Below are positions 1 through 12,212 of a stretch of DNA of 64,000 nt, piece after piece (the stretch's first letter is position 1; every line of letters begins with the position of its first letter). The DNA lies in assembly GCA_004194705.1 (NCBI GenBank), contig SADC01000362.1:1-64000 (forward strand), in the 5' to 3' direction. The stretch comes from Ditylenchus dipsaci. Taxonomy: Eukaryota; Nematoda; Chromadorea; Rhabditida; Anguinidae. Made by a program: the position numbers and the translations under genes. Below the pieces are notes generated by a model that did not search any database, was not told where the DNA came from, and was given only the letters and a program-made list of their open reading frames with translations.

Positions 1-1178
1 CTTTTTGTGAGATTTTACACGCGAGTTTATTGATTATGTAAAAGCTCTAAAAATTTGAATTTTTTCTTTGAGTGAAAAGGTCATTTTAAAGGGTTAAATC
101 GTTGGTTTTTATTATGAAAATGCGGTCAAAATTGAGTTAGGATAATAAAAATCTAAGATTATGACAATTTTAAAAATTTTTTTTTCTCAATTCGGTTAAC
201 CAAAATTTGCATTTTGTTACCTATCTTTTGTGCATAATCTTTAGCCTAAGTTACACTTGAAATACAAGCTTATTGTCCCAGGCTATCTTTTTTCCCCTGA
301 GACTTGTTAGAAAATAAATATAAGTAAAAACAATTTGAATTTTTATGTTTTCTTAAACTTTTTACGATTTAGACATTTAAAAAAAAGCGCTATATCTTAG
401 CTTCTTTCATTATAAAATTTTATTCTGAAAAAAATGAGTTCTGTAGCTCTTAGTCTTTTCTACAACATATTTTTCAAATATTATCGCATTGATAATATTG
501 ATAAATTTGAACTAAAATGCTTTGTGACTTGTCAAAATTTACCGCCTTTTTTAATCCGAATTTTTCACAACCAAAACAAAGCAATTTTAAAAATCGAAAA
601 ATGCATTTTCCATATTCCACTCAGGCTTTTAAGCAAGAATACTTTTCGTTTATGTAGGGAGTGTAGTAAAGATACTGTGTGATTTTAAGCAATTTCATGT
701 GAGAAACTGAAATTACTTTTTCGGTCCCAATCGACTAGTTCATTTTATTTTTGTAAAAATGAATAGATAAATTAATAGATTTGTGAAAGACATGTCTGAA
801 AGCTGAAATGCATAGCTACAAGTAAAAAAAAGAGCTCGGAAAAGTTATAAAATTAGAACCCTTAAAGTTGTGGTTAAGGACCACCCCTACCCCCACATAA
901 TTCAAAAACATGCTTTTGGCATTGTGTTTTCGAACCGCTTTTTGAATATTGCTCACAGGCAAGTTTACCAAAAAATACCTAAGACCAGAGCAAGGGATGA
1001 CAGCATCAGTGGCTTCCATGGCGCAGTATAAAAACAAAAATAAAAACATTCCGTAGCTATCTTCATTAGCTATAAATGGAGTGTAACTTGTCTGAGAATA
1101 GTCTCCGAAAGTCATTTGGATGAGTCCTTATCACAGGCTGACATCATAAATCTTTAGAGTTTCGTAGCAACGAAATTT
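1..1178. repeat. Long direct repeat, copy 1 (truncated by window start)
   Basis: The first about 1.18 kb recurs in the same orientation at 5505-6672, starting from the TTTTTGTGAGATTTTACACG region and ending just after GAGTTTCGTAGCA. The copies run colinear throughout and differ mainly by one-base insertions or deletions in homopolymers. The repeat has no recognisable coding content; the short open frames in it are not conserved in frame between the copies. The pair flanks the SLC1 gene. It could be a segmental duplication or two copies of a dispersed repeat. Confidence 0.9.
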
Positions 1179-2687
1179 TTTTTTTTTTTTTGGAGTCGTT
1201 CGACATTACTTCAAAGAGTACAGTGCCAGACGAAAGAGAATTGTGTCCCCGGCAAATTCAAATTTTGCACATGCCACTGCGCGCAAAAACATGGTTCTTT
1301 AAATAAAGATTTTAGGCTTTTGTATACCCATCCATTAACTAAGAGTGACTTTTTTAAGAGTGAATGATGAGACTATATTGAGAATATATTATCTATGAAC
1401 CTATGGTTCTCGAAGAATTTTTTGGGTATCGCCGGATTAATAAAGATTAAGTAAAAACAACCAAACACGGAAAGGCTGTACGTCCTGAAGGTATATTCTT
1501 GTGCAGAATTTCACGTTGAACACGTTGGCAATTTTTTTTACAAACAGTCAATGACTTGCAATATTTCTTCTATATTATCACACATTGATGTAGAATCAAC
1601 AGCACAAGGCTCTCGCTAATTGTTGACTTTATCGAAATTAATCTCCTGAGACTGCCCTGTGATAATTCTCTGGCGCCATCTTGGAATGCGACGAGATAAG
1701 GAATATTCGCAATAGATGCGCCTCAATGCATTTTTCGATCGATAAGGCGAAACTTAGGATAAGCCCGCTTTTTTTCGCGTGCCGCTTAAGTTCCAGCCAC
1801 TTAAGTTCCAGTTTTCTTACAATCCAGGTCATAAAATCCAGTTAATGACTTCCAGATAGTGAAATTCCGGTTTATGTATTGATACTATCTATTGATAGTG
1901 TATTGATACTCCAGTTTTCAGCAGTCGAGTAGTTGAACTTCCAGTCTTGACTTAGTCAACTGTAATATAATACCTTTTCCTGAAACGTCTAAAATATGTT
2001 TTTTCATCATTTCGACTGCTGAAACGTGATTCAACCAGTTTTTAGATTGGGAAGATACTTTTTATAAAAAAAAATGCCCAAAAAGACCAAAACCATGATA
2101 AATCAATGAAACCACCCAATGGTCAAAAATCGACTTGTGTTCCCAAGATGTCCCTAAAAGAGTAAAAAAGATAAGATGTCGAACAAAGTTTTGTTGAATG
2201 AGGCCTAGCGAATAAAAAAACTGTGGTATGCATGCTTTTCAAAAAAATCCTAGTGTGAAATGAAATCCTAGTGAAAAAATAAGGGTGATGGTTTATTAGA
2301 AGTTGGGGGATTAATAGAGACGGTATCATTATCGTGACTTAAAACAAACATAAAGTTGCAAAATTTAAAACTGAGAAAAATGACGTTTCGAATGACAGTT
2401 TTATTAGACAAATTAGCTCCTAGTAATAGTCTTTTAAAAACTTTGATAGCCATGATTTGTGAAAAGTCTGTTGGATTACGGTTAAAACATGAAATGCCCA
2501 AATTTTACATTTTTTTTGTTTTTCCGAAAAGGAGGAAGCGAATCTTCCTACGGAATAGAAAATTTAAGAAGCAAGCTGAATCATTTGTCATTTGACTGTT
2601 TACAATCGTTTTTTTCTCTATATATAGACAAAATTTATTGGTTCTGTTCTTTTTGTTCATTATTTAATATAATTGTGTGTGTTGATA
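1179..2687. other. Intergenic, mostly unassigned
   Basis: No gene is seen here. Positions about 1236-1310 resemble one end of the TTAA-flanked inverted-repeat family at 52530-52772 (shared GCGCGCAAAAAC and CCCCGGCAAATTC blocks). Around 1790-1950 the motif TTCCAG recurs many times at irregular spacing. The rest is AT-rich sequence upstream of the SLC1 gene. Confidence 0.5.
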
Positions 2688-5342
2688 ATGAGGGCAAGGT
2701 TCTCGGAAGCTTTAGAAGCGGCTACAAGCTGGAAACACACTCTCTTGGCAGCAACTATTAGCTCGGTTTTCTTGGAGCTCTGTTTGGATTGTTGATGAGA
2801 TGTCTTTCTGGCTACACCCATTAGTTCAACAACTGTTATGCTGGTTGGGTTTCCGGGAGAAATATTTATTCGCTTGCTTAAAATGATAATATTGCCTCTT
2901 GTGGTCTCATCTCTGGTTTCTGGTTCGATTCTTAGAGTTTTAAGAGTCCATCAAGAGTCTTGATAATTTTTTTACAGGACTAGCTCAACTCGATACAAAG
3001 CAATCAGGGAAAATGGGCTGGATGGCTATTTGCTACTACTTGACACGACCACAACTGCTGTCATTGTAATTATTCGAAGGTTTTTTGCCTTAAGCTGAAA
3101 TTTAAGGTTGGAATTGTACTTGTGCAAGTGATCAACCAGGACTTCCATGGGCAAAACGTTAACTTGTGGAGAAGAACATAGTGGAGCCCCAATACAATGG
3201 ACACATCCCTTGACTTGATTAGGTAGTCTTTCTGATACATAAGATATTTTGAAATGCAATTAATATAACTTATCGCAGGAACATGTTCCCAGAGAACCTT
3301 GTGCAAGCAAACCCTCCAACAAGTCCACACTAAGTATGTGCAAAAGAAAACTTGCTCGCCAGTTTGAGGCCAACTTCTAATTATTCTACTGCTGCGAATC
3401 TAACTATTCCTCTTCTTAATAACTTAAACAACATAGCAGCCGAAGAGAAATTTGATCTAAAAGAGCGAGGGCTTGAATATTTTGATGGAATGAATGTTTT
3501 AGGTGATCAATTTGTGAAGCAATACTTTTCGAAAATATTAATTAACTTCAAGAGTTTAACTTGCTTTAAAAATCAGTCTTTAAACACCTCGAATAAGAAA
3601 AACAGTATGAGCACGGTAAAAAGGTCTCGAAAATACAAGCTAGGTAAAGCTATTTGCTAGATAAACGATTTTTTTATTCGTTTAGGTAAGTCTAGTCGCA
3701 TGATATAGGATTGTATGAATCGATGATATTTGAACATTGATTCAGTGCTTGTCGCCATAGCAGTACTTTTTATGGTGAAAAATTTGGTACTAGGCGGATT
3801 TAGATTATTTGAGATTAAAATTATTCGAATGTTAAATTTTCAAGTGTTGCTTTTCGACACTTTTTATGTTGCTTCAGTTCATAAGAAACGCACATGAATA
3901 AAACAAAAATCATCCAAAATAAATACAAATAAATGAATAAAAGCGAAGTTTGGCTAATTTCGGCTGATTAAGTGCACTAATTAGACATAATTTTTAAATG
4001 AAACTGTTTATTCCTGGTTAGCATGGTTTCTACTGACATTTGTAGTAAAATTGACTACCTGGAACATTAATAAACATATAAATAAAAAATAATGTGAAGG
4101 ATCAATTGGGAAATAAGTCAACATGATTTTACACAAAGCTTTCAGGAGTGATTGTCTTTTTTATCTGTTTTGGGATCGTGGTGGGGCAAATGCGTGATGA
4201 AACTAAAGTTCTGGTTGACTTCTTCTCGTCTCTGGAGAAAGTGATTATGCGGATAGTGCTTTATATCATGAAGTAAATTATTTAAATATAATGAAAAACA
4301 AAATACTAAATTTAGAATTTCTCCTTTTGGCATATTTTGCCTAATCTCCAGCCAAATAATGCAAGTAGAGGACCTTGGCAAGACATTTATTGGCATGGGT
4401 GTTTTTGTGTTGACCGTCTTTGCGGGTCTTTTGATACATTCCCTGATCACACTTCCGCTGATCTTCTTCATCACGACCAGGCAGAATCCTTTCTCATTTA
4501 TGCAAGGTTTGGCTCAAGCACTCATCACCGGTTTTGGAATTTCTTCAAGTTTTGAAATTTTGAAATCTAATAAAAAGTTAAACATTTAGTGCTGCTACTC
4601 TCCCAGTCACATTCCGGTGCTTGGAAGAAGAGTAGGTGTGGACAAAGGGTCACTTCTTTCGTCCTGCCTATTGTGCTACTGTTAACATGGTAAATGCGGT
4701 TAGCTCAAAAACATGCCATTGTTTAAAAAAAATTGAGTCAAGGACTCTGACTGATAAAAAGTTGATTTTTGTGAACAAATTTTTAATTTTAGATAGCTTG
4801 ATTTAAATTTATTGACTGACTAGGTCTCTGCTATCTTTTATCCTGTCATTTAGATCTTTTAATGAGATATTTTAGGACGGTGCAGCGCTCTACCTAGCTA
4901 CCTCAGCTATCTTCATTTCGCAGCACATAGGTATGACTCTGACGTTGGTAGATGTGATTGTCGTCAGGTTGAGACATGTGTGCTTCAAACTGTTTTTCAA
5001 CCTAGCTATTTAGCATCACAGCTACCCTTGCTCAGTGGGTGCAGCAGCTGTCCCTGGTGCGGCAATGATTACTCTCATGCTTGTGCTGACATCTGTGGGA
5101 CTGCCTACCAGTCAAGTGTCTCTCATATTCACTGTGGACTGGCTTCTGTAATATTCTAATCGAATTTTTGAAAGATTAAGTGAGTGATTTAGTGACCGCG
5201 CTTGCACCTCTGTCAACATTCTGGAGATGCTCTGGGCGCTGGAGTCATTCACCACTATACAAAAGAGGACTTTGCCATTATCGATGCACAAAACACCACT
5301 CGAGTAATTCCAGAAATCAACACAGTTGTGTCCGGGAAATAG
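2688..5342 (+). CDS. SLC1-family (EAAT-type) Na+/glutamate transporter, frame-disrupted
   Basis: Excitatory amino-acid transporters of the SLC1 family take up glutamate or aspartate with sodium across the plasma membrane. The translated pieces follow family order: a TM1-like start MRARFSEALEAATSWKHTLL; FPGEIFIRLLKMIILPLVVS; a LAQLDTKQSGKMGW exon; NMFPENLVQA (about 3278); YFDGMNVLG (3478); GVIVFFICFGIVVGQM (about 4147); SPFGIFCLIS (4320); ATLPVTFRCLEE (about 4600); VNM/DGAALY split by an intron (the sodium-site NMDGxxLY motif); GAAAVPGAAMITLMLVLTSV; IFTVDWLL; and the C-terminus ending at TAG 5340-5342. The chosen ATG precedes TM1. The frame breaks at least six times by single bases, for example near 2774, 2818, 3045 and 4550, where a GT donor lacks its G. 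Splice sites and motifs are otherwise kept, so consensus error is more likely than decay. AATAAA follows near 5362. Confidence 0.93.
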
Positions 5343-5504
5343 TGCTTAGAACAGGCGACTAAATAAATGCTAAAAAAGCATCAAACACAATAATCTATTT
5401 AATAAAAAATTTCCAATATCAGGTGATTCAAGCTCTCAGTTTTATAATAAAAAAATTATTAAAGAGGCATGACCGTAAAAAATGGGAAGTAGGACCAGTA
5501 GTTT
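5343..5504. other. 3' flank of SLC1 gene
   Basis: Short AT-rich sequence after the transporter stop, with AATAAA-like signals near 5362 and 5401. It ends at the second copy of the long direct repeat. No gene is seen. Confidence 0.5.
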
Positions 5505-6672
5505 TTTTTTTTTGTGAGATTTTACACGCGAGTTTATTGATTATGTAAAAGCTCTAAAATTTGAATTTTTTCTTTGAGTTGAAAAGGTCATTTAAAGGGT
5601 TAAATCGTTGGTTTTATTATGAAAATGCGGTCAAAATTGAGTTAGGATAATAAAATAGAGATTATGACAATTTTTAAAATTTGTTTTTTTTCAATTCGTT
5701 AACCAAAATTGCATTTGTTACCTATCTTTTGTGCATAATCTTTAGCCAAGTTACCACTTGAAATACAGCTTATTTCCCAGCTATCTTTTTTCCCTGAGAC
5801 TGTTAGAAAAATATAAGTAAAAACAATTTGAATTTTTATGTTTTCTTAAACTTTTTACGATTTAGACATTTAAAAAAAAAGCGCTATATCTTAGCCTTCT
5901 TTCATTATAAAATTTATTCTGAAAAATGAGTTCTGTAGCTCTTAGTCTTTTCTACAACATATTTTTCAAATATTATCGCATTGATAATATTGATAAATTT
6001 GAACTAAAATGCTTGTGAACTTGTCAAATTTACCGCCTTTTTAATCGAATTTTCACACCAAAACAAAGCAATTTTAAAAAATCGAAAAATGCATTTTCCA
6101 TATTCCACTCAGGGCTTTTAAGCAAGAATACTTTTCGTTTATGTAGGGAGTGTAGTAAAGATACTGTGTGATTTTAAGCAATTTCATGTGAGAAACTGAA
6201 ATTACTTTTTGGTCCCAACGACTAGTTGATTTTTATTTTTGTAAAAATGAATAGATAATTAATAGATTTGTGAAAGACATGTCTGAAAGCTGAAATGCAT
6301 AGCTACAAGTAAAAAAAAAGACTCGGAAAAGTTATAAAATTAGAACCCTTAAAGTTGTGGTTAAGGACCACCCCTACCCCCACCATAATTCAAAAACATG
6401 CTTTTGGCATTGTGTTTTCGAACCGCTTTTTGAATATTGCTCACAGGCAAGTTACCAAAAATACCTAAGACCAGAGCAAGGGATGACAGCATCAGTGGCT
6501 TCCATGGCGCAGTATAAAAACAAAAATAAAAACATTCCGTAGCTAATCTCATTAGCTATAAATGCAGTGTAAACTTTGTCTGAGAATAGTCTCCGAAAAG
6601 TCATTTGGAGATGAGTCCTTATCACAGGCTGACATCATAATCTTTAGAGTTTCGTAGCACCGAAATTTTTTA
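5505..6672. repeat. Long direct repeat, copy 2
   Basis: Colinear with 1-1178 over its whole length. The 3' part, from about 6523, is also the start of a tandem duplication that repeats at 7507. Differences between copies are dominated by one-base homopolymer length changes. Confidence 0.9.
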
Positions 6673-7506
6673 AAAACATTTAGACAAACGACTGCGTAAA
6701 AGATAGCCTAGCCTTTTCTCTACACGATTATATACAACATTTAACAGATCTTGAAAATGTTAAATACATCAAAGTCAATGAGCATTTTTTTGTACTTTCA
6801 TGGCAAGACAAAATATTAAAAACTTCAAATTTTAAGATGGCTCTAGCCGATCTTCTAACTTTTTGTCGAACATTTTGAAAACACAAAAACACCATCGTGT
6901 TCAGCGTGAAATTCTGAGCGAGTGTTAACAAGTAAAGAGTAAATATAAAAAAAATAGTGATAAAAAATAAATAAAATGATCAGTATAAAAGAACCTCAAC
7001 TCACCTTCCAAAGACCGGGCCAAATTTATTTTTATTGGGGTTTTCATCATAAAAAATTTGAATGCAAAACTAGTTTTTCTCTCTAAATTTTATTGATTCG
7101 CTGCTGAAAGCATTTATTTTTAGAATGCATTGGGTTAGTTAGGATTTTTTCTATAGCTGTTACATCACTATATAACAATCTTTTCAAATATTTATTTCTA
7201 GACCTGGTTTATTTCTTCGACTTGAATTGCTACTTAGATTTTTTTATATTTTCATTGACAATAAAGTATTTTTATAGGCAGGGCATATCCAGGAGGTGTT
7301 ACCCAGGTGGTGTTTATTAGGTTAGTGGTGCACCGGTCGGCTACTCAGGTGGTGACACCTAGTAGCAGTGCTCACGCAGTACTCAGGTAGCGGCAGACAG
7401 CTCGTAAACTTTTTTCGTTCCCTGAAGTAATTATTCACAGGAGGGATTCGAACCAATAACCTCGGTTCTGAGTATGTAAACACTATACCAACCCCTCTCC
7501 TTTTCA
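6523..7506. repeat. Tandem duplication, unit A (about 983 bp)
   Basis: The block starting AAAATAAAAACATTCCGT and ending CCAACCCCTCTCC is repeated head to tail at 7507-8487. The offset of matching landmarks is about 983 bp. The two units are nearly identical apart from one-base indels. Each unit ends in a tRNA-like segment on the minus strand. Confidence 0.92.
7438..7502 (-). repeat. tRNA-derived (SINE-like) segment
   Basis: The minus strand carries an A-box-like TGGTATAGTG and a B box GGTTCGAATCC at tRNA spacing, starting GGAGAGGGG. Acceptor and T-stem pairing are poor, so this is probably a tRNA-derived SINE head rather than a functional tRNA. Flanking DNA (7275-7400) is rich in CAGGTGGT-type motifs. 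Confidence 0.55.
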
Positions 7507-8487
7507 AAATAAAAACATTCCGTAAGCTAATCTCATTAGCTATAAATGCAGTGTAACTTGTCTGAGAATAGTCTCCGAAAAGTCATTTGGAGATGAGTCC
7601 TTATCACAGGCTGACATCATAATCTTTAGAGTTTCGTAGCACCGAAATTTTTTAAAACATTTAGACAAACGACTGCGTAAAAGATAGCCTAGCCTTTTCT
7701 CTACACGATTATATACAACATTTAACAGATCTTGAAAATGTTAAATACATCAAAGTCATGAGCATTTTTTGTACTTTCATGGCAAAGACAAAATATTAAA
7801 AAACTTCAAATTTAAGATGGCTCTAGCCGATCTTCTAACTTTTTGTCGAACATTTTGAAAACCAAAAACACCATCGTGTTCAGCGTGAAATTCTGAAGCC
7901 GAGTGTTAACAAGTAAAGAGTAAATATAAAAAAAATAGTGATAAAAAATAAATAAAATGATCAGTATAAAGAACCTCAACTCAACCTTCCAAAGACCGGG
8001 CCAAATTTATTTTATTGGGGTTTTCATCATAAAAAATATTGAATGCAAAACTAGTTTTTCTCTCTAAATTTTATTGATTCGCTGCTGAAAGCATTTATTT
8101 TAGATGCATTGGGTTAGTTAGGATTTTTTCTATAGCTGTTACATCACTATATAACAATCTTTTCAAATATTTTATTTCTAGACCTGTTTATTTCTTCGAC
8201 TTGAATTGCTACTTAGATTTTTTATATTTTCATTGACAATAAAGTATTTTTATAGGCAGGGCATATCCAGGAGGTGTTACCCAGGTGGTGTTTTATTAGG
8301 TTAGTGGTGCACCGGTCGGGCTACTCAGGTGGTGACACCTAGTAGCAGTGCTCACGCAGTACTCAGGTAGCGGCAGACAGCTCGTAAACTTTTTTCGTTC
8401 CCTGAATAATTATTCACCCCGGAGGGATTCGAACCAATAACCTCGGTTCTGAGTATGTAAAGCACTATACCAACCCCTCTCCTTTCA
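7507..8487. repeat. Tandem duplication, unit B
   Basis: Second head-to-tail copy of 6523-7506. Landmarks such as AAGATAGCCTAGCCTTTTC, GTGCACCGGTCGG and GGTAGCGGCAGACAGCTCG occur once per unit at the same spacing. Confidence 0.92.
8418..8485 (-). repeat. tRNA-derived (SINE-like) segment, duplicate copy
   Basis: Same tRNA-like A/B-box segment as at 7438-7502, carried along by the tandem duplication. Confidence 0.55.
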
Positions 8488-8509
8488 GTATCGCTCAGAA
8501 GCCCATCCC

Positions 8510-8724
8510 AGGGGGGGGGTAGACTTTTTGCGAAAAGCGATTGAACGGGTCAGAATTCTAGTCAGATAGGCTCAATCGCTTTGAATTCCACACTTATATG
8601 TTCTAAACCCTTAAACTACGCTAAACACGATTCTGAGAGTTCAAAACACATCTGACTGGAATTCAGATTCATTCAATCGCCTTTTCGCAAAAGTTTACCC
8701 TTTTTTAGTGAACCCCCAAAAAAA
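8510..8724. mobile_element. MITE-like inverted repeat (GCGAAAAGCGATTGAA type)
   Basis: The left arm GGGGGTAGACTTTTTGCGAA and GCGATTGAACGGGTCAGAATTC is mirrored by CATTCAATCGCCTTTTCGCAAAAGTTTACCC followed by AACCCCC on the right. The arm sequence is related to the inner arms of the element at 12717-13014, so this is a family with at least two copies. There is no coding capacity. Confidence 0.75.
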
Positions 8725-8829
8725 CCAGTTATTTTTGCTTTGGCTAACCTGGATGGGGTCTGAGCAATTCTAGATAGAAGGGTTAGGTAGATGTGATTGA
8801 TGTAGACTAGAATTTATGATCGCTGTTAT

Positions 8830-9152
8830 CGATATCTTTTCAAAACGCATTTTTGACCTAATTTATAAGAAAACTACTAGATGAAAGTTTTACATCTACC
8901 TGGTGGTTTATTTCTGAAATTTTATTTAAAAAATTTCGCCAGCGACCCTGAGTGCCGAAATTGATTTATTTTGGTATTTAAATACCGATTTGGTATTCAG
9001 GGTCACAGGCAAAATTTTTTAGAAAAAAGTTCAGAAGGTGAAATAGTCAGTTGATAGAGGAATGAAAGTAGCATGTCGGTGTAAAATTTTCATCTAGTAG
9101 TCTTCTTATAAAAGTGGGTCAAAAATGCGTTTTGAAAAATACCGAAAATACC
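8830..9152. mobile_element. Palindromic MITE-like element
   Basis: ATATCTTTTCAAAACGCATT at the left is mirrored by AATGCGTTTTGAAAAATACC at the right. Internal matches continue inward (ACTACTAGATGAAAGTTTTA against AAAATTTTCATCTAGTAG), with a centre near 8975. A B box GGTTCGAATCC on the plus strand at about 9188 lies just outside and suggests an adjoining tRNA-like head. Confidence 0.7.
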
Positions 9153-10330
9153 GATCATCAACTCTAATGTAGACATCACCGAGGTTGCTGGTTCGAATCC
9201 GCCTGGTACACATTTATTTTTTACATCATTTTCACCCGAGCTCTCAGGCGTACTTATTTATAGTATTGTACTTTTTTCGGTCTTCAAATCTTATTATTAT
9301 TCAAAAATTTCGCGTCAAAATCTTATTTTTAGAAAAAGAGCAATAGGCCCTGAAAAATAGCAATTTCGCCGAAATAGCCTAAAATGTACTTATTTTGAGG
9401 CATTGTATTTATTTTCAAATTTCAGTGGAGAGCCCCTGTTTTTTACCCAAACTTTTATTTACAAGTTTGACTAATGTCTAAAAGACCCTTATCCTTTTGG
9501 CATATATTCTTACCAACTGTTTTTGCCTGCATTTTTAGCTAAAGGAAGTAGCATTCGGTAGAGGCTTTTAGAATAAGCCCCTACTCATCACCTTTTGTCG
9601 GGTCTTTGGTAAGGGGAGATTCCTTCGAAATGGCATAACCCGAACCTATCTGAGTAAAGTCGTTGAGAGTTAAAGAATTGGTATCGAAAATGATATGCAT
9701 TTTTCAAAAATAGTATTAAAATACAACAGCTTCTTAAATAGCTAAAGTTACTAATGGTAATATGGCCATAGGTATGGGTACAAAAGGGCGGAGCTTAACA
9801 TCCTCCTATACCTATGGCTTCCTCTTTCAAAGTGTCCAATAGGTATGGGGCAAAAAGGCGGCATCCTTTGATCGGCAAAAACTTGGCCCCAGTACTACTA
9901 ACACATTAAGCAGCTTGCTTTATCTAAATTTGATGAGATCTGGTGAATTTTTTTTTGCTGAAATGTTACTATTTTGAGTAACCACCCTAAGGTTAGACCA
10001 CTGGCTCCCTTATGCTCGTATTTTAACGTTGGCAACATCTAAAGCACATGTTTGCTACTGTTTTTTTTACATGCTCTTCTGAATAGAAATTGTAAAATTA
10101 ATAAAACAATTCCAAAATAGTTAAAAAATGCTTAAATTTGCCCCAAAATGTTTAAAAAAGTACTTAAACATCTTAGCATTCTGTTGGGCTTAAAGTGCTT
10201 AAGAATTCGAATTTTGACATGCCGTGAATTTGAAAGTTTACAGATGTCTTTATAAAGCTCTTTCCAATGATTTCAGTGATTTTTTTAAAAATTGAGTCTT
10301 GCCCTTTCGAAAAAATCCACCGCGATAGAT
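9153..10330. other. Intergenic, repeats only
   Basis: Contains the B-box-like GGTTCGAATCC at about 9188-9200 and a small hairpin near 9755-9815 (CCATAGGTATGGG against CCTATACCTATGG). I see no gene. Confidence 0.45.
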
Positions 10331-10670
10331 AGACTAGTGTTAAATTCTGCATCTTAGCTAGCTGGTTTGACGGTCATATTTTTCGTGTTAAAAGACGATA
10401 TAAAGTTTCAACGGAAAAAGCTGTACTTAAAAATTTATAAATTGTTAGGTGACACCAACAGAATTGACCGAAATAATGGAAGTGACTTTTCTCAAGCTCC
10501 TCCAATTGTGCGACAGCACGTAGGCAATGTTGACATTCCGATTTCTCAACACAGGACAAAAATAAAGTTATTAAAGAAATACGAGAGTATATTGAATCTT
10601 TGAATCCGAAAAACAGCCCTGAAAACTTGGAAAGCCTCATAGCACTAATCAAAAAAAGTTAAAGCTGGGA

Positions 10671-11604
10671 ATGTCTTTTTCTGGTTGCGGCTTTATGTCC
10701 ACCTATCATTTTGGAGTTGTACATGCTTTTCACAGTCATGGCACAAAACTTCTTAGACTTATTGATAATTTCAGTGGCGCTTCAGCTGGCTCACTTATAG
10801 CATCTCTATTGGCCTTTAATCAAAAGCCTGAAGTTTTTCAAGCAGCAAAAGAAGATATGTTTAAGGTACATTTGTGATTCTAAAAAAAATTGAAATAAAA
10901 AGTTGCATTAAAGATAGCTAGAGAAATATCCGCAAGAGGTCATTGGCAATCTTTATACTCACTTTCTCCGCATGTGGTCAGAGGATTCGTAGAGAACGTA
11001 TTTCGTTTCAGAAAATGGAACGACTATCCATTAGCTGAGAAATTAGCTGGAATTCTTGAAAAGTTTATTCCGAGATCAAAACCCATTTTATAAGGGAGTG
11101 AATTTTGAAAACAAGCTTAATGTTTCTGTGACTAGAATGCTAGCCCAAACAACTTACAAAAACAAAATAATATCTTCATTTTCCAAAAAAGAAGAGTTGA
11201 CAAAAGCTTTGAGAGCAAGCTGTCATATTCCCATTAGTCAGTTTATGGCTGCCCCACCACCAATGATCGACGGCGAAGTGTGTGTTGATGGTTGCTGGTC
11301 TAATAATTTGCCGGTTTTGCCAAATGTGCTCACAATCACAGTCAGCCCATTTAGTGGTCCTGTGACGATTGGCCCTCCTAAAGAGACAAGTGCACATTTT
11401 GAAAGAAATTGTCAATCTATTTATGCTCACTTGAACAATTTTAACCGCGCTGTAACTGCTGTTTATCCACAAGAAAAAGATTTAAAAAATTATTTCGAAG
11501 AAGGAGAAAGAGATGCCTTATACTTCTTGAATCATAATCATTTAAATGATGAGCATGCGGATATGCAACACATAAAAAACCATACTTGGACTGATGATGA
11601 CTAA
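10671..11604 (+). CDS. Patatin-like phospholipase (small PNPLA type)
   Basis: Patatin-domain lipid acyl hydrolases cleave acyl esters with a Ser-Asp dyad. The protein begins with the glycine-rich oxyanion segment SFSGCGFMSTYHFG, followed by the nucleophile elbow GASAG (GxSxG, Ser about residue 38). An intron follows at 10866-10913. Then come SPHVVRGFVENVFRFRKW, ENKLNVSVTRML and the catalytic-Asp motif VDGCWSNNLP, then TITVSPFSGPV and a polar tail to TAA 11602-11604. The order and small size recall PNPLA4-like proteins. A one-base break near 11056-11062 joins the frames LAEKLAGILEK and SLFRDQNPFYKG. Coding-like sequence upstream (10440-10670, including a DKNKVIKEIREYIESLNPKN stretch in shifted frames) may be an N-terminal extension. 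AATAAA lies near 11625. Confidence 0.92.
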
Positions 11605-11729
11605 TTATTTAAAAATATTTTCAAATAAAATATATACTTGTTAGTTTCGCATGCTTCATTTCTAAAGAATAATGGGTAGGGTTGTTGGTTGGTATGTTCG
11701 TCGCTGATAGGAATTTCTGTTATGGAATA

Positions 11730-11893
11730 CAGTCAGAACTCGATATAGTGTACACCCTGTGGACCGACTTTAAGTGTACACTATATCGCGAGTTGGTTCT
11801 AGTCTTTTTGATTAGCCGCTGGCCAAAACGATTGAATTCAGGTGTACACCATATCGAGTTATACACTATATCGGGTGTACACTATTTAGACTG
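11730..11893. mobile_element. Tc1/mariner-type MITE with TA duplication
   Basis: Ends are CAGTCAGAACTCGATATAG and its diverged inverse ending GACTG, each bordered by TA (11728-11729 and 11894-11895). The interior has several copies of GTGTACACTATATCG in both orientations. Non-coding. Confidence 0.75.
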
Positions 11894-12212
11894 TATACAC
11901 CCCTAAAACGCTACTGGAGTACCTCCTTAATAATTTATGCTTCGACCCTTATATCTTAGGTTTAGGCTCAGGGCCTGGCCAGTACTAATACCAACTTTTC
12001 CAAAAAAAAAATCAAAAATAGTGGCTTTGGGTTCCCCTCCAAAAATTATGGGAGGAGGCTATATTCCAGTAGCTTTGAATTGTTTTTTAGACGAGGGCCA
12101 GTAGAATTCAAACGATAAATAAATTTACGAAATTAGTTAAAGTCGAGTTAAAACGAGAGCAGAACGCGTGACTGACTTTCCCAGTACCATGAAGTAAGGT
12201 TTTTAATAATTA

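Noticed and set aside
434..682. 82-residue open frame in the first repeat
   Set aside because: The second repeat copy at about 5930-6200 does not preserve the frame; it is AT-rich sequence without motifs.
1..6672. LTR retrotransposon (1.18-kb direct repeats about 4.3 kb apart)
   Set aside because: The interior is a host SLC1 gene with introns. No gag/pol, primer-binding site or polypurine tract is seen, and the repeat ends are not TG...CA.
7322..7507. Functional tRNA gene at the GGTTCGAATCC sites (7438, 8418, 9188, 21650, 60610)
   Set aside because: A and B boxes are present in some, but acceptor and anticodon stems do not pair well, and several lie inside repeats. They look like SINE or tRNA remnants.
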